Shown: positions 23,437 to 34,551 of the stretch, piece after piece | How positions within the stretch are numbered: the first letter of the stretch is position 1 | How the letters are laid out: each line of letters begins with the position of its first letter | Source of the DNA: Halicephalobus mephisto | Taxonomy: Eukaryota > Nematoda > Chromadorea > Rhabditida > Panagrolaimidae | Assembly: GCA_009193035.1 (NCBI GenBank) | Contig: SWDT01000566.1 | Coordinates: 62,001-126,000 of the forward strand | Direction of reading: 5' to 3' | DNA: 64,000 nucleotides | Program-made: the position numbers and the translations under genes | Notes under the pieces: model-generated | What the model was told of the DNA's origin: nothing | The model's database searches: none | What the model saw: the letters and a program-made list of their open reading frames with translations, nothing else

Positions 23437-23731
23437 CTTTTTCTGATTTTCTGAAAACAAAGATCAGCATTAGTACAGTCACTAAAAGGATCAGCATCAC
23501 TTCTTACACACGCCGTATTTAAAACTTCACGTAGTAAACGCTGCACTATATTGACGAAATAAAAGAAGAAAGACCAAAAATTCCCTTTTCGTCACAAACT
23601 ACAGAGATACGCACTGCTCTCAGAGCTTGCAGACCACAGTTCAGGATCACAATGGCATTCCAACGCTTGTATAAATAGGATTTCAATTCCTCATCAACCT
23701 GGTAGTCTTATTCATTTCTACTTACTAACAA
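23437..23731. promoter_or_regulatory. divergent promoter with TATA box for methyltransferase gene
   Basis: Only 295 nt separate the ATGs of ZNF622 (minus) and the methyltransferase (plus). TATAAATA at 23671-23678 is followed about 25 nt later by CCTCATCAACC, a fitting start site, and then by the ATG at 23732. On the minus side TTTTCAG at about 23451 is a likely trans-splice acceptor. Confidence 0.6.
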
Positions 23732-24432
23732 TGAGTACTGTCGCTAAGAGTTACGAAAACGTCGACCGCGTCATCGCCTACTGCACAGAGGTAAGTCCGA
23801 ATTTACTACTTTTACGTTTTATTTCAATTCCGCCAAAATAGTCAAAAACTTGCAATTATTTCTTTTCATAGTGCATTTAAAAAAACCATTTCCCAGCAAA
23901 ACCCGTAAATAATAACTATTCTATCGCTTATTGCAACAGCAAGTTCAAATTTATCTTTTTTTCATATATAAATTTTACTAAAACTGTCAAAAAAATCTTC
24001 ATTTTTCCTAGCACATTTCAAAAATGTCTTTTCCCGACAAAAACGATCCTATTATTTTTATTATACACAGACAAATCCACATTTATCGTTTTCTAATTTA
24101 TGCCTTATATCAATTTCACTAAAACTGTCAAAAAACCAATCATTCCTTCCCCTAATGCATTCAAAACTTTCAATTGTCAGCAAAAACCAACAATGACGAT
24201 CTCATTACCGCCTACTGCAGAACTAACCTTGCATTTATCACTTCTGTTTTATAGTTTCTGCTGTATCGATTTCAATAAAAGAAACAATCAAAAACTGTAA
24301 TCACTTCATTTCTCAGCGCATTCAAAAATGTCAATCGTCTCCAAAAGCTACAACAACAAAGACCCTATTATTACTTACTGTTCTCAAGTAAACCCCCTAA
24401 CTATGTAGCTCAACTAATTAAACAATTTTCAG
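23732..24432 (+). repeat. five-unit tandem array of the methyltransferase first exon
   Basis: A unit of about 140-160 bp is repeated five times; each holds a first-exon-like segment preceded by GCATTYAAAA and followed by an AAATTTATC-type stretch. Units start near 23732, 23885, 24024, 24166 and 24328. Only the first and last keep both an open 20-codon exon and a GT donor. Unit 2 has stop codons, unit 3 keeps ATG but is 13 nt shorter and has lost the donor, and unit 4 has lost the ATG and donor. Confidence 0.8.
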
Positions 24433-25053
24433 CTTACAGTAAAGCAGAGCGATGTCGAGAAGGAGATCCACGAGAAAACTATCTCCACAGTGAAGTCTTA
24501 TACCATGCTCGGAGCTCCTGAAGTCCTCCAATTCGGGAAAAACTTTCTCCATCTAATCGGCGCAAAGAAGGTTCTAGACATCGGAACATTCACCGGAGCA
24601 TCTGCTGTCGCCTGGGCTACTGCACTTCCAGCCGATGGAAAAGTGATCAGTTTCGACGTCAGTCATGAAGCTCTCGATGCAGTCGGTCGTCCAATCCTCC
24701 ATAAGCATCCAGAACTAGAAAAGAAGATCACATTCCACAAAGGAGCCGCTCTCGAAGCTCTAGATGACCTCATTGCCAAAGGGGAATCCGGGACCTGGGA
24801 TTTCGCCTTTATCGACGCTGACAAAACAAACTACTCCAATTACTACGACCGCATCATGAAACTCCTTCGTTCTGGAGGAGTTATCTTCGTCGACAATTCA
24901 CTCTGGGGAGGCAAAGTTACTGCCGATCCTTCTACGTTCACTGAAGACACAAAGGCCATCAATGAGTGCAACAAACACATCTCCAACGACCCCGCTTCCA
25001 ACAGCGCCCTCGTCAACGTTGGGGATGGAACTCATATCGCCTTTAAGAAGTAA
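23732..25053 (+). CDS. comt: CCoAOMT-type S-adenosylmethionine O-methyltransferase
   Basis: Two alternative 60-nt first exons can be read: 23732-23791 and 24328-24387. Each gives 20 residues and ends in phase 0 at a GT donor. Both join exon 2, 24433-25053, for a 226-residue product. The SAM-binding motif VLDIGTFTGASA, the acidic-loop residues FIDADKTNYSNYYD (divalent-metal and SAM contacts) and DNSLWGG place it in the caffeoyl-CoA/catechol O-methyltransferase-like family found in nematodes as COMT proteins. It should be a cytosolic, metal-dependent methyltransferase acting on hydroxylated aromatic substrates such as catechols, but the substrate cannot be read from sequence. Two AATAAA signals (25109 and 25125) follow the stop. 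The gene converges with rps-13. Confidence 0.92.
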
Positions 25054-25202
25054 ACTGCCAAGAAATTGACATTCACACGTCTAGTAGTATTTTAAAATAT
25101 ATGAAAGTAATAAATTTCCGAGAAAATAAACTCGAATCAACGGGACAAGTTAATTAACCACTTTTATTGATGGTTTTCAACAAAACAACTCATAATAAAC
25201 AA

Positions 25203-25701
25203 TTAGGAGACAAGAGCCGAAGCGGTGGCGGACTGATACTTCCAGGTGGGAGGGAGTTGGCGCTTGGTCTTGTAGTAACGAGCCAATCGGTGGATACGGG
25301 ACTCGACCAGAATGAGACGGTACTTGGAGTCGACATCTTTGCGGTTGCGCTCCAAGTGCTTGCGGATGCTGACGGCCTTCTTGATGAGATGGTAGAGGTC
25401 CTCAGGGATTTCAGGAGCCATTCCCTAAAGAACCGCGATCAACCTAATTGACTAAGGTGAAACAAACCTTGGATCTGAGGATACGGACGATCTTGTTACC
25501 AGTGACGCGTCTAACTTGAGCAACACCGTGGGAGTCACGAAGGATAACACCGATCTGAGATGGGCGAAGACCCTTACGGGCAAGCTTGACGATTTGCTCC
25601 TCAACATCGGTAGAAGTGAGCTTCAACCATGAAGGGATAGATCGGCGGTAGGGGATGCAAGAGCGGGAAATACCCTTGCCAGGATTGTGCATACGACCCA
25701 T
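25203..25701 (-). CDS. rps-13: 40S ribosomal protein S13 (uS15)
   Basis: Two exons, 25701-25468 and 25424-25203, over a 43-nt intron give 151 residues, the exact family length. It starts [12 protein letters not shown] and contains the uS15 core with [19 protein letters not shown] and ending ATASALVS. It is a component of the small subunit of cytosolic ribosomes and binds the central domain of 18S rRNA. The 3' end converges with the methyltransferase gene, with AATAAA on the minus strand at about 25169-25164. In mammals snoRNAs lie in introns of this gene; here the intron is too short for that. Confidence 0.98.
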
Positions 25702-26405
25702 TTTTCAGATCAACCTTAGTCTGAGAAGTAACCACTGAAAAGCAATAATCCATATATGAGGAACATGACAAACATCACGCAAAAACCGTATCGATGAGAA
25801 ACAAAGAAGTAGGATTGAAAAACCGAAGGAATCATGAGCAAGATCAGTAGAAATGGATGGAGTTGTTTATATGGAAAATAATCGTGAAGTCTAAGACAGA
25901 AAGTAGAACAAATTTAATGAGCAAGAGGTGTAGGTAATATCATGATGATTAGAATAGGAGAAAGGAAGAAATCATGGAAAATAATGGAGATTTTAAGTAG
26001 AAAACAGCAGAAATGCATGGTTTATATAGGGAAAGGAATTGTGAGGTTTAGGGTAGAAAGAGTGGAAAATTCAACGATCAGGGGGTTCGGGGAGCATTAG
26101 GGTAGTTATAATAGGGGAAAATAACAAAATAAGGGGGGAAATGACGAAGAATAATGACGATTTTAGAGAAGAGATGACGGAACCCTGAAATTTGGGAAGC
26201 GAGCAGAGAGCCACTGCGGACAAGGTTTTCGTGTCGGGAGTCCGTGCAGTCAGGGCAGCTCGTTCTTGTTCCTTTTCGTCAGCCAAATTTTTGAATTTTA
26301 TTTTTTTTATTTTTTATTTTTTGATTTACTGCAAATTCTACAATATTAATTTTAGAAATATATTAACTACCAATTAAGCTAGAAAGATGAACTAAAGCTT
26401 GTAAT
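25702..26405. other. intergenic between rps-13 and acyltransferase gene
   Basis: Divergent promoter region. TTTTCAG on the minus strand at about 25735 may accept a spliced leader for rps-13. 26190-26280 is GC-richer with an open frame on the minus strand that has no ATG or acceptor, so I reject it as coding. Confidence 0.5.
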
Positions 26406-28248
26406 ATGAACGGAAAATTGATGTTTTATCGAAAGTTTAGTTTATTGCATCAAAAATCAGTCAAAAATTTTCGTTACACGTTTGATTGTCGTTTTTCGGT
26501 CGTTAATAAAGCACCAAAGATGTTGCGGGAAAATCTGACTTCTGAAGACCTGGAAATCGCGATTTCTGAAACGACCAAAGTACCGTATTTTTTGAACGTC
26601 CATCTGGCTTTGAAACTTCAGAAGTCTTCTGGATTTCCCGAAGCCGATTGGAGAAGTTTTTGGTTCAAAACCGAACAAGGAAAAAGAGTCGATTTTGTTT
26701 CAAAAACGATGAAAATTCCTGGGTAAGTATTTTTGATTTTTTTACAAAGGATTCTGGAGCTTTCTGAAATTTGGAATATTTTTTTATAAATTTTTGAAAT
26801 TTTTGAAAGTTTCCAGAATCCTTTGAAGACTTCTGGAAATTTTTGAAATCCTTTAAAAAATTTTTGTGAAAACTTCGAATAATTTAAAAATTTTTAGTTT
26901 TCCTCCAAAACTGTTGAAATTCAAATTTTTCAATAACATTCAAAATCAAAAATTCCAAAAATCCGTTTTAAGACGATTTTTAAAATAATTTTTTATTTTT
27001 GGAATAACTTTTTAAAAATTTATTTTTATTTTTATTTTTAAATTATTTTTTATTTTTTTTAGATTCCGAAATTTTTTACTGATCTGTTCTGAACTGGATA
27101 TCCAATTAGATAAAACCCAGATGTTTGAAGCCTTCGATAAGCTTAGTTGCGAAATCAAAGACATGTTCGACATCAACGGACCCGTCGTTCTGTGCTTCAA
27201 CCCGATTTTGGATTTTTTTTCGGAATGGTATCACAAAAAATTCCCGAATTTTTACCTAAAGCAATACCCGTGTTTTTATTACTACATGTCCGAAGACCAG
27301 ATGAATCGGCTTCTGGAGGACACCAAGGACGGGATTCGGCTTCCAGAAGGCTACTACTGGGACGAAGCTGATCCTGAAAAAGATGCTCAAGTGCTTTTCG
27401 AAACTTGGAAGCATTCTTGTCCCGGAGATTACGAAGGGTTACAGTAAGTTTTTACTTTTCATAGGTAAACATTAAAGTTAAGGAAAAGTAGTATTTTTTG
27501 GGATTTTTGAATTCGCGCGCAAGGGCGAGTGGAAGCAGAAAAGTGGTAAATTTGGCGATTTATTGAAACTGACTCGCGTCGCCGGCACGTGTTCCCTTCT
27601 GTTTCGGCTGCCTAAATTTAGAACTTTTCTGAATCTTCTAAACATTTGCGTCAGAATAATTCCGTAAAAATTTTAATTTCTTATGATGATTATTCTAAAA
27701 ATCCCTGCTGAAATGATTTCGTAAAAGTTATTAAATTTTTGACTTTTTTTGGGATTTTTGAATTCGCGCGCAAGAGCGAGTAGAAGCAGAAAAGTGGTAA
27801 ATTTGGCAATTCTTGTTGAAACTGACCCATGTTGTCGGCACGTGCTTTTTTATTTTTCCATAACTTTAAAAATTGCTAAAAATCTCTAATATTCATCCGA
27901 AATAATTTTATTTTTGATTTTTACAGAGCAAAAGTCCGAAATCTTCCGTCTTCGATGATCAGGGTCTCGGGAACAGGAGAACCGGCGGCTTTCGAACTCA
28001 CTGATCCTTGTGGATTTCTTAATCATCTTTTTACTCAACCGGCACACAGGTTGAAAGGACTAGGATCAGCGGCAGAAAAGGGACTCTGTGTCAAGTTGAT
28101 CAAGAAAGGAATTATTCCCGCCAAAGATGTCGAAATTGTCAACACACAAGTCGTCAAGTCCTCCGATAAAGACCCTTACTGGACGAAATGGGAGGATTCT
28201 GAAGGCAACCCTGTCCAAATGGTGTTCCTCAGAATCACACCAAAATAG
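26406..28248 (+). CDS. glyat: glycine N-acyltransferase-like protein
   Basis: Three exons, 26406-26722, 27063-27443 and 27927-28248, give 339 residues. From the first ATG the N-terminal 40 residues are basic, rich in Phe/Lys/Ser and without acidic residues, which looks like a mitochondrial import sequence; an internal ATG at 26520 would skip it. The rest follows the GLYAT fold: an N-terminal domain and a GNAT-like C-terminal domain with the block GEPAAFELTDPCGFLNH, the CoA-loop-like HRLKGLGSAAE and the final PYWTKWEDSEG, which matches the position of the conserved W-x-x-W region in GLYAT. These enzymes conjugate acyl-CoA to glycine or other amino acids in the mitochondrial matrix. The acceptor and donor specificity is unknown. 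Intron 2 contains two copies of the dispersed GC-island repeat. Confidence 0.85.
27479..27850 (+). repeat. dispersed GC-island repeat, two copies in acyltransferase intron
   Basis: 27479-27745 is about 95% identical to 15053-15320, including GACTCGCGTCGCCGGCACGT. A second, more diverged copy follows at about 27745-27850 (CGCGCGCAAGAGCGAGTAGAA). Confidence 0.85.
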
Positions 28249-28832
28249 ATTTTTAAAAACAAAAAATAAGCAAAAAGTAGATTTTTCAAGTCCCGTGAAA
28301 AATGAGGAAAAATAAAAAAGTAAATTTTCTAATTTATTACGAAATATTTTTTTAAATTTAAATTTTTATTTTTACAATTATTCTAGAATTTTCCAAAAAT
28401 TCGTATCGAGATAATTTCTGAAAATTTTATTTTTATTTTTTTTAAATATAATTTCTGAATTTTCGCAAAAAATTAAAAAAAAATTAAATTTATTACGAAA
28501 TATTTTTTTAGATTAAAATTTTTGAAAATTTCTGAATTTTTGTAAAAAATAAAAAAAAATTAATTTTATTACGAAATATTTTTTTAAATTAAAATTTTTG
28601 TAAAAAAGTAAAATTTTCTAATTTATTACGAAATATTTTTTTAAATTAAAATTTTTGTGAAAAATAAAAAAATTTTAAATTTAAATTTATTACGAAATAT
28701 TTTTTAAAATTTTTATTTTTACAATATTCCAAAAATTCGTGTCGAGATTATTTTTCATCAAGCTCTTTTATTTTTACATACATAATTGAAACAAATTTAT
28801 CTTTGGTATTTTTCTGAAATAAAAAATCGAAA
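28249..28832. other. convergent 3' flanks, AT-rich repeats
   Basis: Short 3' flanks of the acyltransferase (plus) and phospholipid phosphatase (minus) genes. The segment AATTTATTACGAAATATTTT recurs four or five times between 28330 and 28710. Confidence 0.55.
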
Positions 28833-31124
28833 TTATTCACTGACGAGACTTCCGTAATCAGAAGACGGTCTGTTAGGATTTATTTTTGGAAGAAAAAAAT
28901 CAATATCGGTAGAACTTTGGCCGTTTTCGACACAATGATATCCTTTTTGGATTTCTTGGTCGGTTGTTTGATAACGAGCATGTCTGAAAAAATTCGCCAC
29001 ATGTGTTATCTGAAATTTTTCAGTTAATCCAAAAAAAAAATTAAAACCAACAAAGAAAAAACCCATGGCAGAGCCCACGAGGACCCCTCCGCCGACGTCG
29101 GAAAGTCGGTGTTTGAAGTCCCGTACCCGCGACGTGCAGACGAAACAGACAAAACTGGCCAGGATCAATTGCATAAGAGATCTGATTGGATCCATGAACT
29201 TGCACCTTTTCTGGATGTATATCTAAATTAAATAATTATTTTAAAAATAATTTTTTTCGTATTTTTAAATTTTTTAATTTTAGATAATTTCGAAAATTCC
29301 TACTGTATTCTGAAGAACTTTGAAAATTCACACAGGATTCTGGAGGGTTCTGTGAGATTCTGAGAATTAATAGGATATTTTCGAAGATTCTGGAGGTTTC
29401 TGAATTCTAGAATCTTCCAAAATTTCTCGCAAAATTTCAGAAGATTCTGAAAGCTTCTATAAGAATCTTCAGTTTTTCAATTTTACTAGATTCTAGAAAA
29501 CTTTGGGAATTTTTATGAGATTTCTAGAAGCTTAAGATGTCTCATAAAGTTTTGGAACATTCTAGAAATTTTTGTTAAATTTTTAAAGATTTTAGAAATT
29601 TCTATTAGATTTTGGAAGATTCTAGAAGTTTCTGCTAAATTTTGGAAGATTTTAGAAATTTTTGTTAAATTTGAGAAAATTTTAGAAATTCTTGTTAAAT
29701 TTCGGAAGATTTGAGAAAATTCTAGAAGTTTCTGGAAGAATTCCAAAATTTCTATAAAATTCTAGAAGCATCTATAAAATCTTCAAAAATTCCAAAATAC
29801 TATTAGATTCTTACAAGTTTCCATAAAATCTATAAAATTTCAAATTTTCCTAAAATCTATAAAATTTCAAAAAAATTCAAAAATTTCAAATTTTCCTAAA
29901 ATTTAAAAATTCCAAAATTATTCACAAAATTTAAATAATTAAAATAACTTACTATCAAAAATATCCCTAGGAACACTGAGTGAGAAGCATGTCCGCTGGG
30001 GAAAGAAAAATATTGTTCTTCGCTGAATTTCCCTTGACATTCGTATTCTTGGACGAATTTATGACTTTCTCCAGGAGGACAAAGAATCGTCAAATTTGGT
30101 TGACAAATGGAGATAAAATTGGGCCGAGGCCGGGACATTGTTCTTTTGCCAATGTTGGCGATGGCACTTGTACCCAGATCTCCGCAGATAATCATCGAGA
30201 TCAAGTAAAAAAAATTTTCGACGACCGGATGAAGGAGCTTATCTGGTTCTTTGTAGACTCTTTTGGATTTTCTGGACAAATGCCGAATAAGAGAATATTC
30301 TGTGAACAAAAACTAAAATAAAAAATTAAATTTTAAATATTATTTAATTGTGAATTTTATTCATCAAAAATTTTCCTACAAATTTCCAAAAACTTCTAGA
30401 ATTCTTGATTTTGGAAGGTTTTTAAAATTCCAACTAAATTCTAGTTTTAAAAAAATTAAAAATTAAATTTTAGTAAAATGTGAATATTGCTAAATCTAGG
30501 TTCTTAGCGAAATGTGAACGAATGCCAAAACTGATTTCTTTGGCGAAATGTGAACGAATGCCAAAATTGATTTTTTTGGCAAAAAGTGAACGAATGCCAA
30601 AACTGATTTTTTGACGAAATGTGAACAAATGCCAAAATTTATTTCTTTGGCGAAATGTGAACGAATGCCAAAATTGATTTCTTTGGCAAAAAGTGAACAA
30701 ATGCCAAAATTTATTTCTTTGGCGAAATGTGAACAAATGCCAAAACTGATTTTTTGACGAAATGTGAACAAATGCCAAAATTGATTTAATTTCATAATCT
30801 CCCGTGATTCAGGAAGGGTCTGTCAGATTCTTAAAAATTCTAGAATTTTCTAAATTCTAAAAATTTCAATGAAATTTTAAGTTTCAAAAATTCTAATTTT
30901 ATACATAAATTTGTCGTTGAATAACTTACTAAAATGACGGCAATTACTGCAAAAATAAAAGACATCAAATGTCCCGGGATAGTGTCTTCTTTGTGGGGAT
31001 ATCTGATTTCGTCATCGTCGCAAAAAAAGCCGGTCTTCGAAAAAGGGATCGAACAGGCGATCCATCTGAAGACTACCATAACCGGGACAGAACAGACAGA
31101 AATCACAAAATGTTTCGAAAACAT
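28833..31124 (-). CDS. plpp: phospholipid (lipid phosphate) phosphatase, PAP2 family
   Basis: Three exons, 31124-30930, 30312-29953 and 29222-28833, all phase 0, give 314 residues. The N-terminal helix is followed by the family sequence TGFFCDDDEIRYPHKEDTIP. The three phosphatase motifs are intact: C1 KRTMSRPRP (KxxxxxxRP), C2 PSGH and C3 SRVRDFKHRLSD (SRxxxxxHxxxD). Six membrane helices are expected. These enzymes remove phosphate from phosphatidate, lysophosphatidate and sphingosine phosphate at the outer face of the plasma membrane or in the ER lumen. In exon 3 a 42-nt stretch (about 29059-29018) starts with GT, ends TTTCAG and interrupts the last helix; if it is an intron the protein has 300 residues and aligns better with the family. 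Intron 1 carries a 36-bp tandem repeat. Confidence 0.92.
29225..29945. repeat. degenerate AGATTCTAGAA repeats in phosphatase intron 2
   Basis: The intron is made of many imperfect 35-40 bp units such as TTTTGGAAGATTCTAGAAGT, so that even the reverse frame reads as a periodic peptide. No gene is implied. Confidence 0.6.
30478..30795. repeat. about 36-bp tandem repeat, 8-9 units, in phosphatase intron 1
   Basis: GAAATGTGAACGAATGCCAA followed by AATTGATTTCTTTGGC is repeated eight to nine times with few changes. Because the unit is close to a multiple of three, two frames stay open and read as a 12-residue periodic peptide, which I regard as an artefact. A single related unit lies at about 37725. 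Confidence 0.85.
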
Positions 31125-32377
31125 AATTCCGGCCGATGAGCTGAATGAATATGTTCGAACTGAACCGCTCCAAGTAATAATGTAGGTGGGACAAAGCGGG
31201 AAACTCCCCAGACAAGGACCGACTGATTTTTTTCATCGACATCTTTTCTGTTTCCTTCGCTCTGTCGTCCTTTATCGCGTAATCAAGAGGGCATGACTGT
31301 CCTTATCGAAGACTATGGATTTTTGTGAACTTTTTGACGGTGCTAGGATAGAAAACAAAAGTACAATAATCTTCACTAGAAAAAAATTTTAATTTATATA
31401 ATAATTTCAACTTAATAAATCTGAGAAATTCGCTCATGCCCTACGGCATTCCACATCCCCTGATATTCAGGTTATAAATTTAGGTGTTTTTTAAGTTTAA
31501 CTTTATATCTTAATAGTTGATTTTTAATCAATATAACTTGAAGTACAATAATCTTCACTAGAAAAAAAATTATAATATATATAATAATTTCAACTTAATA
31601 AATCTGAGAAATTCACTCATGCCCTACGGCATTCCACATCCCCTGATATTCAAGTTATAGATTTAAGTGTTTTTTTAAATTTAACTTTCTGTTCGAACAC
31701 AAAGTAAAACTTTTTTGCTTTATTTAATTACTATTGGCAAAATTCCAAAAATGTTAATTTTGCATTAAAAATTTAATTTTAATTTTTATGAAAATTTTTG
31801 AAATCGAGGATCTTAGGAAATTCTCGAAATTTATGTAGGGAGAATTTCGTAAAGAAATAATTTTTAAATTTTAAAATAATATAGAAAATCGTGGTTGGCA
31901 TGGATTCACTTTCTGCCAAAAATCGACTTTTTTAATTTTCACATTTTGCGAAAGTTTATTTTTTTTGATTTTCTTTAAAATAAAAATTTTCAGAATGTAG
32001 TAAAAATTTCCAAAATCGGGAATTTTAGAAATTTTCAAAGGATTTCGAATATTCGTGTCGAGACAATTTCGTAAAAAAATTGTTTTTTAATTTTCACATT
32101 TTGCCAAAGTTTATTTTTTCTAAAATAAAAATCTTCAGAATTTAGTGAAAATTTATTTCGAAATTATTTTGTAAAAAATTGATTTTTATTTTTTAATACT
32201 TGATTTTGAATTTATTTGTATCCAAAATAATTTTATTTTTACTCCATTTCGAAGTTTTCCGGAAGCAAAATATACAATTGTGAGGATTTTAAAAAGTACC
32301 ATAAGTGATATCTGGATAAGTCCGAAAAAAATAGGATTGTGGATTTTTCACAGAAATTAATTTTGAATTATAAAATT
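31125..32377. repeat. intergenic with a 180-bp direct duplication
   Basis: GTACAATAATCTTCACTAGA begins near 31363 and again near 31543, and both copies continue for about 135 bp through CATGCCCTACGGCATTCCAC. 31190-31340 is the promoter flank of the phosphatase gene. 31700-32280 is AT-rich without a recognisable gene. Confidence 0.7.
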
Positions 32378-34551
32378 TCAATAATGTCGAAAAGGTTCTT
32401 TTTCGTATTGAACGACGCCGGGCCGGGGTTCTGGATACATTTGTTGTTGGAATCTCTGTTGAGGCGGTCTCTGGACGTTTCTGCTGCGGTTTGGATACAT
32501 TTTCGGCCAGCATCGGATCAAACACACAAGTACTAAAATGAAATTCGATGAATCAACAAACCAATTTTGAAAACTGGTGCCAAAACAAACAAAACCAAAA
32601 ATAACAAATTCGAAACCAAGTACGAAATTTAACTTATTCGAAAAGCCCGAGGCACCGCCCAATCAGCTGACAATTCAGAAAATTTTAAAAATCAAAGATT
32701 TTAAATTTACGTTTTTAGTCAACTTTGAATCGGTCCAAATACAGTAATAATCGAATAAGGAAATTTTCGTTTTTCACCTTTATGGAAAAAATAAAACAAT
32801 TAAAATTCGGTTATACGGTAGATAAAAACAAATCGTAATTTACACAGAACATTTTTAGAAAAAAAAGTTTAGTAATTTTAATAAAATATTTTTTCGAAAA
32901 AAGTTTAATAATTTTAATAAAATATTTCTTTGAAAAAAAATTTAGTGATTTTAATAAAATATTTCATCACAAAAACTTAGTGATTTTTATAATACATTTC
33001 TTCCAAAAAAAATTTAATGATTTTTATAAAATATTTCTTTCAAAAAAGTTTAGTAATTTTAATAAAATATTTCTTCCAAAAAAAATTTAGTAATTTTTAT
33101 ATAATGTTTTCATCATAAAAGTCAGTAATTTTCGCAATTTTTTCATCACTAAAAACTTGAAAATTTTGATAAAACATTGTATTACAAAAAATCACAATAA
33201 TTTTTATATTTTTTCGTTCATGATTTTCCATATTTGTGAAAAATCCCCAAAAATGGTATTTTCTTTTTTTATTACAAAACTTACGAGCTAAAGTAGAGAT
33301 GATACTGAAGATGATGATGAGGATGTTCCAGACACTGAGCCCAAGGTAGCAGCAACCTGGTCCCCACCATAAGAAAGTTTTACAACAATGAGTGTAGGTG
33401 TACTCTGACCCGCTCATCGGGCAGTAAGGAGGGTACCCTAAAAGTGAAAAATCAGAATTCTATGGAAATTTCTATAATCATCAAAATTCTGTAGGATTTT
33501 CTGTAATTTATTAGAATTCAGTAGAAATTTCTATAATTCATCAAAATTCTGTAAGATTTTCTGTAATTATTAGAATTCTGTAGAAATTTCTATAATCATC
33601 AAAATTCTGTAGAATTTTCTGTAATTATTAGAATTCTATGGAAATTTCTATAATTCATCAAAATTCTGTAGGATTTTCTGTAATTATTAGAATTCTTTAG
33701 AAATTTCTATAATCCATCGAAATTCCTTTCAATTTTCTATAATTTATTAGAATCCTATGGAAGATTCTGGAATTTTTAAATGTTTTAAAAAATTTTGAAA
33801 TCATCCAAAATCGATGATTTTAGAAATTATTAAATTACTAAGTTTATTTTTGGATGATGTTGTAAAAACGTCCGTTTATAATTTTCAGATTCATCCCAGG
33901 ACATCCTAGACACAAAAAATATAATTTTTAATTTTTTAACAAATGTAAATCGTCACTATTAGATTTTAATTTTCGTCAGAAATTTCAAATAATTATAAAA
34001 GTGTGACGATTATGCCATATTTTTGTCAAATTTCGCAATTGTTAAAAAACCAGAAGTTATATTTTTTACGAATTTAATGCAACTATATATTGAATCTAAA
34101 TTATCTAATAAATCAGAGCAGTTTCAATGTATCCATATTTCATACATAATCCACCGATATCAATAGATAAAAAACTTAACTTTTAATTTCTTAACAAATG
34201 TAAATCGTCACTATTACATTTTAATTTTCGTCAGAAATTTCAAATAATTATAAAAGTGTGACGATTATGCCATATTTCTGTCAAATTTCGCAATTGTTAA
34301 AAAATCGAAAGTTATATTTTTTGTGTAGACCACAACTGCACAGTTATCGATGGGACTTACCTTCGCCAGATGGGCACCAGTTTGTTTCTCCTGAAAAATA
34401 AATTATTAATTATAATATTAATTTTAAAATTACCATATCCACTTCCACCGTATCCTCCGTAGCCAGCACCGTAACCATAATTGGACGGATAATTACTTTG
34501 ACGATATCCGCCTCCAAAACTAGGATTATAAGATCCATATCCATAGCTCAT
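32378..34551 (-). CDS. small Gly/Tyr-rich, Cys-rich single-pass membrane protein
   Basis: Four exons, 34551-34434, 34390-34361 (30 nt), 33437-33285 and 32532-32378, give 151 residues; all junctions keep phase. Residues 1-40 are almost only Gly, Tyr, Ser, Asn and Pro. A Cys-rich region follows (WCPSGEGYPPYCP, HCC, GPGCCY), then a transmembrane helix (about 79-103), a basic stop-transfer segment (RCWPKMYPNR) and a Gln/Pro-rich tail. There is no N-terminal signal peptide. The layout resembles small cysteine-rich membrane proteins, but I do not recognise a family. TTGTAG 12 nt before the ATG could accept a spliced leader. The 30-nt exon is supported by canonical signals and by the shared Gly codon at both its junctions. 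Confidence 0.7.
33440..33745. repeat. about 60-bp tandem repeat in intron 2 of the Gly/Tyr-rich protein gene
   Basis: ATTAGAATTCTRTRGAAATT followed by TCTATAATCATCAAAATTCT is repeated five times at about 60-bp spacing. Confidence 0.75.
33911..34330. mobile_element. composite MITE-like element (two copies plus spacer)
   Basis: Two elements of about 160 bp, at about 33911-34075 and 34170-34328, each have ends resembling ACAAAAAATATAACTT in inverted orientation and inner blocks AATCGTCACT and GTGTGACGATT that are also inverted. They are separated by about 100 bp containing ATTATCTAATAAATCAGAGC. The entire composite reappears in opposite orientation at 38.1-38.5 kb. There is no coding capacity. 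Confidence 0.75.

Noticed and set aside
26071..26286. Minus-strand frame rich in Glu, Ala and Leu upstream of the acyltransferase gene
   Set aside because: Lacks an ATG and an acceptor and runs into low-complexity sequence; more likely promoter.
30470..30795. Long minus-strand frames that translate as a periodic 12-residue peptide
   Set aside because: They are products of a 36-bp tandem repeat in an intron of the phosphatase gene; two frames are open at once.
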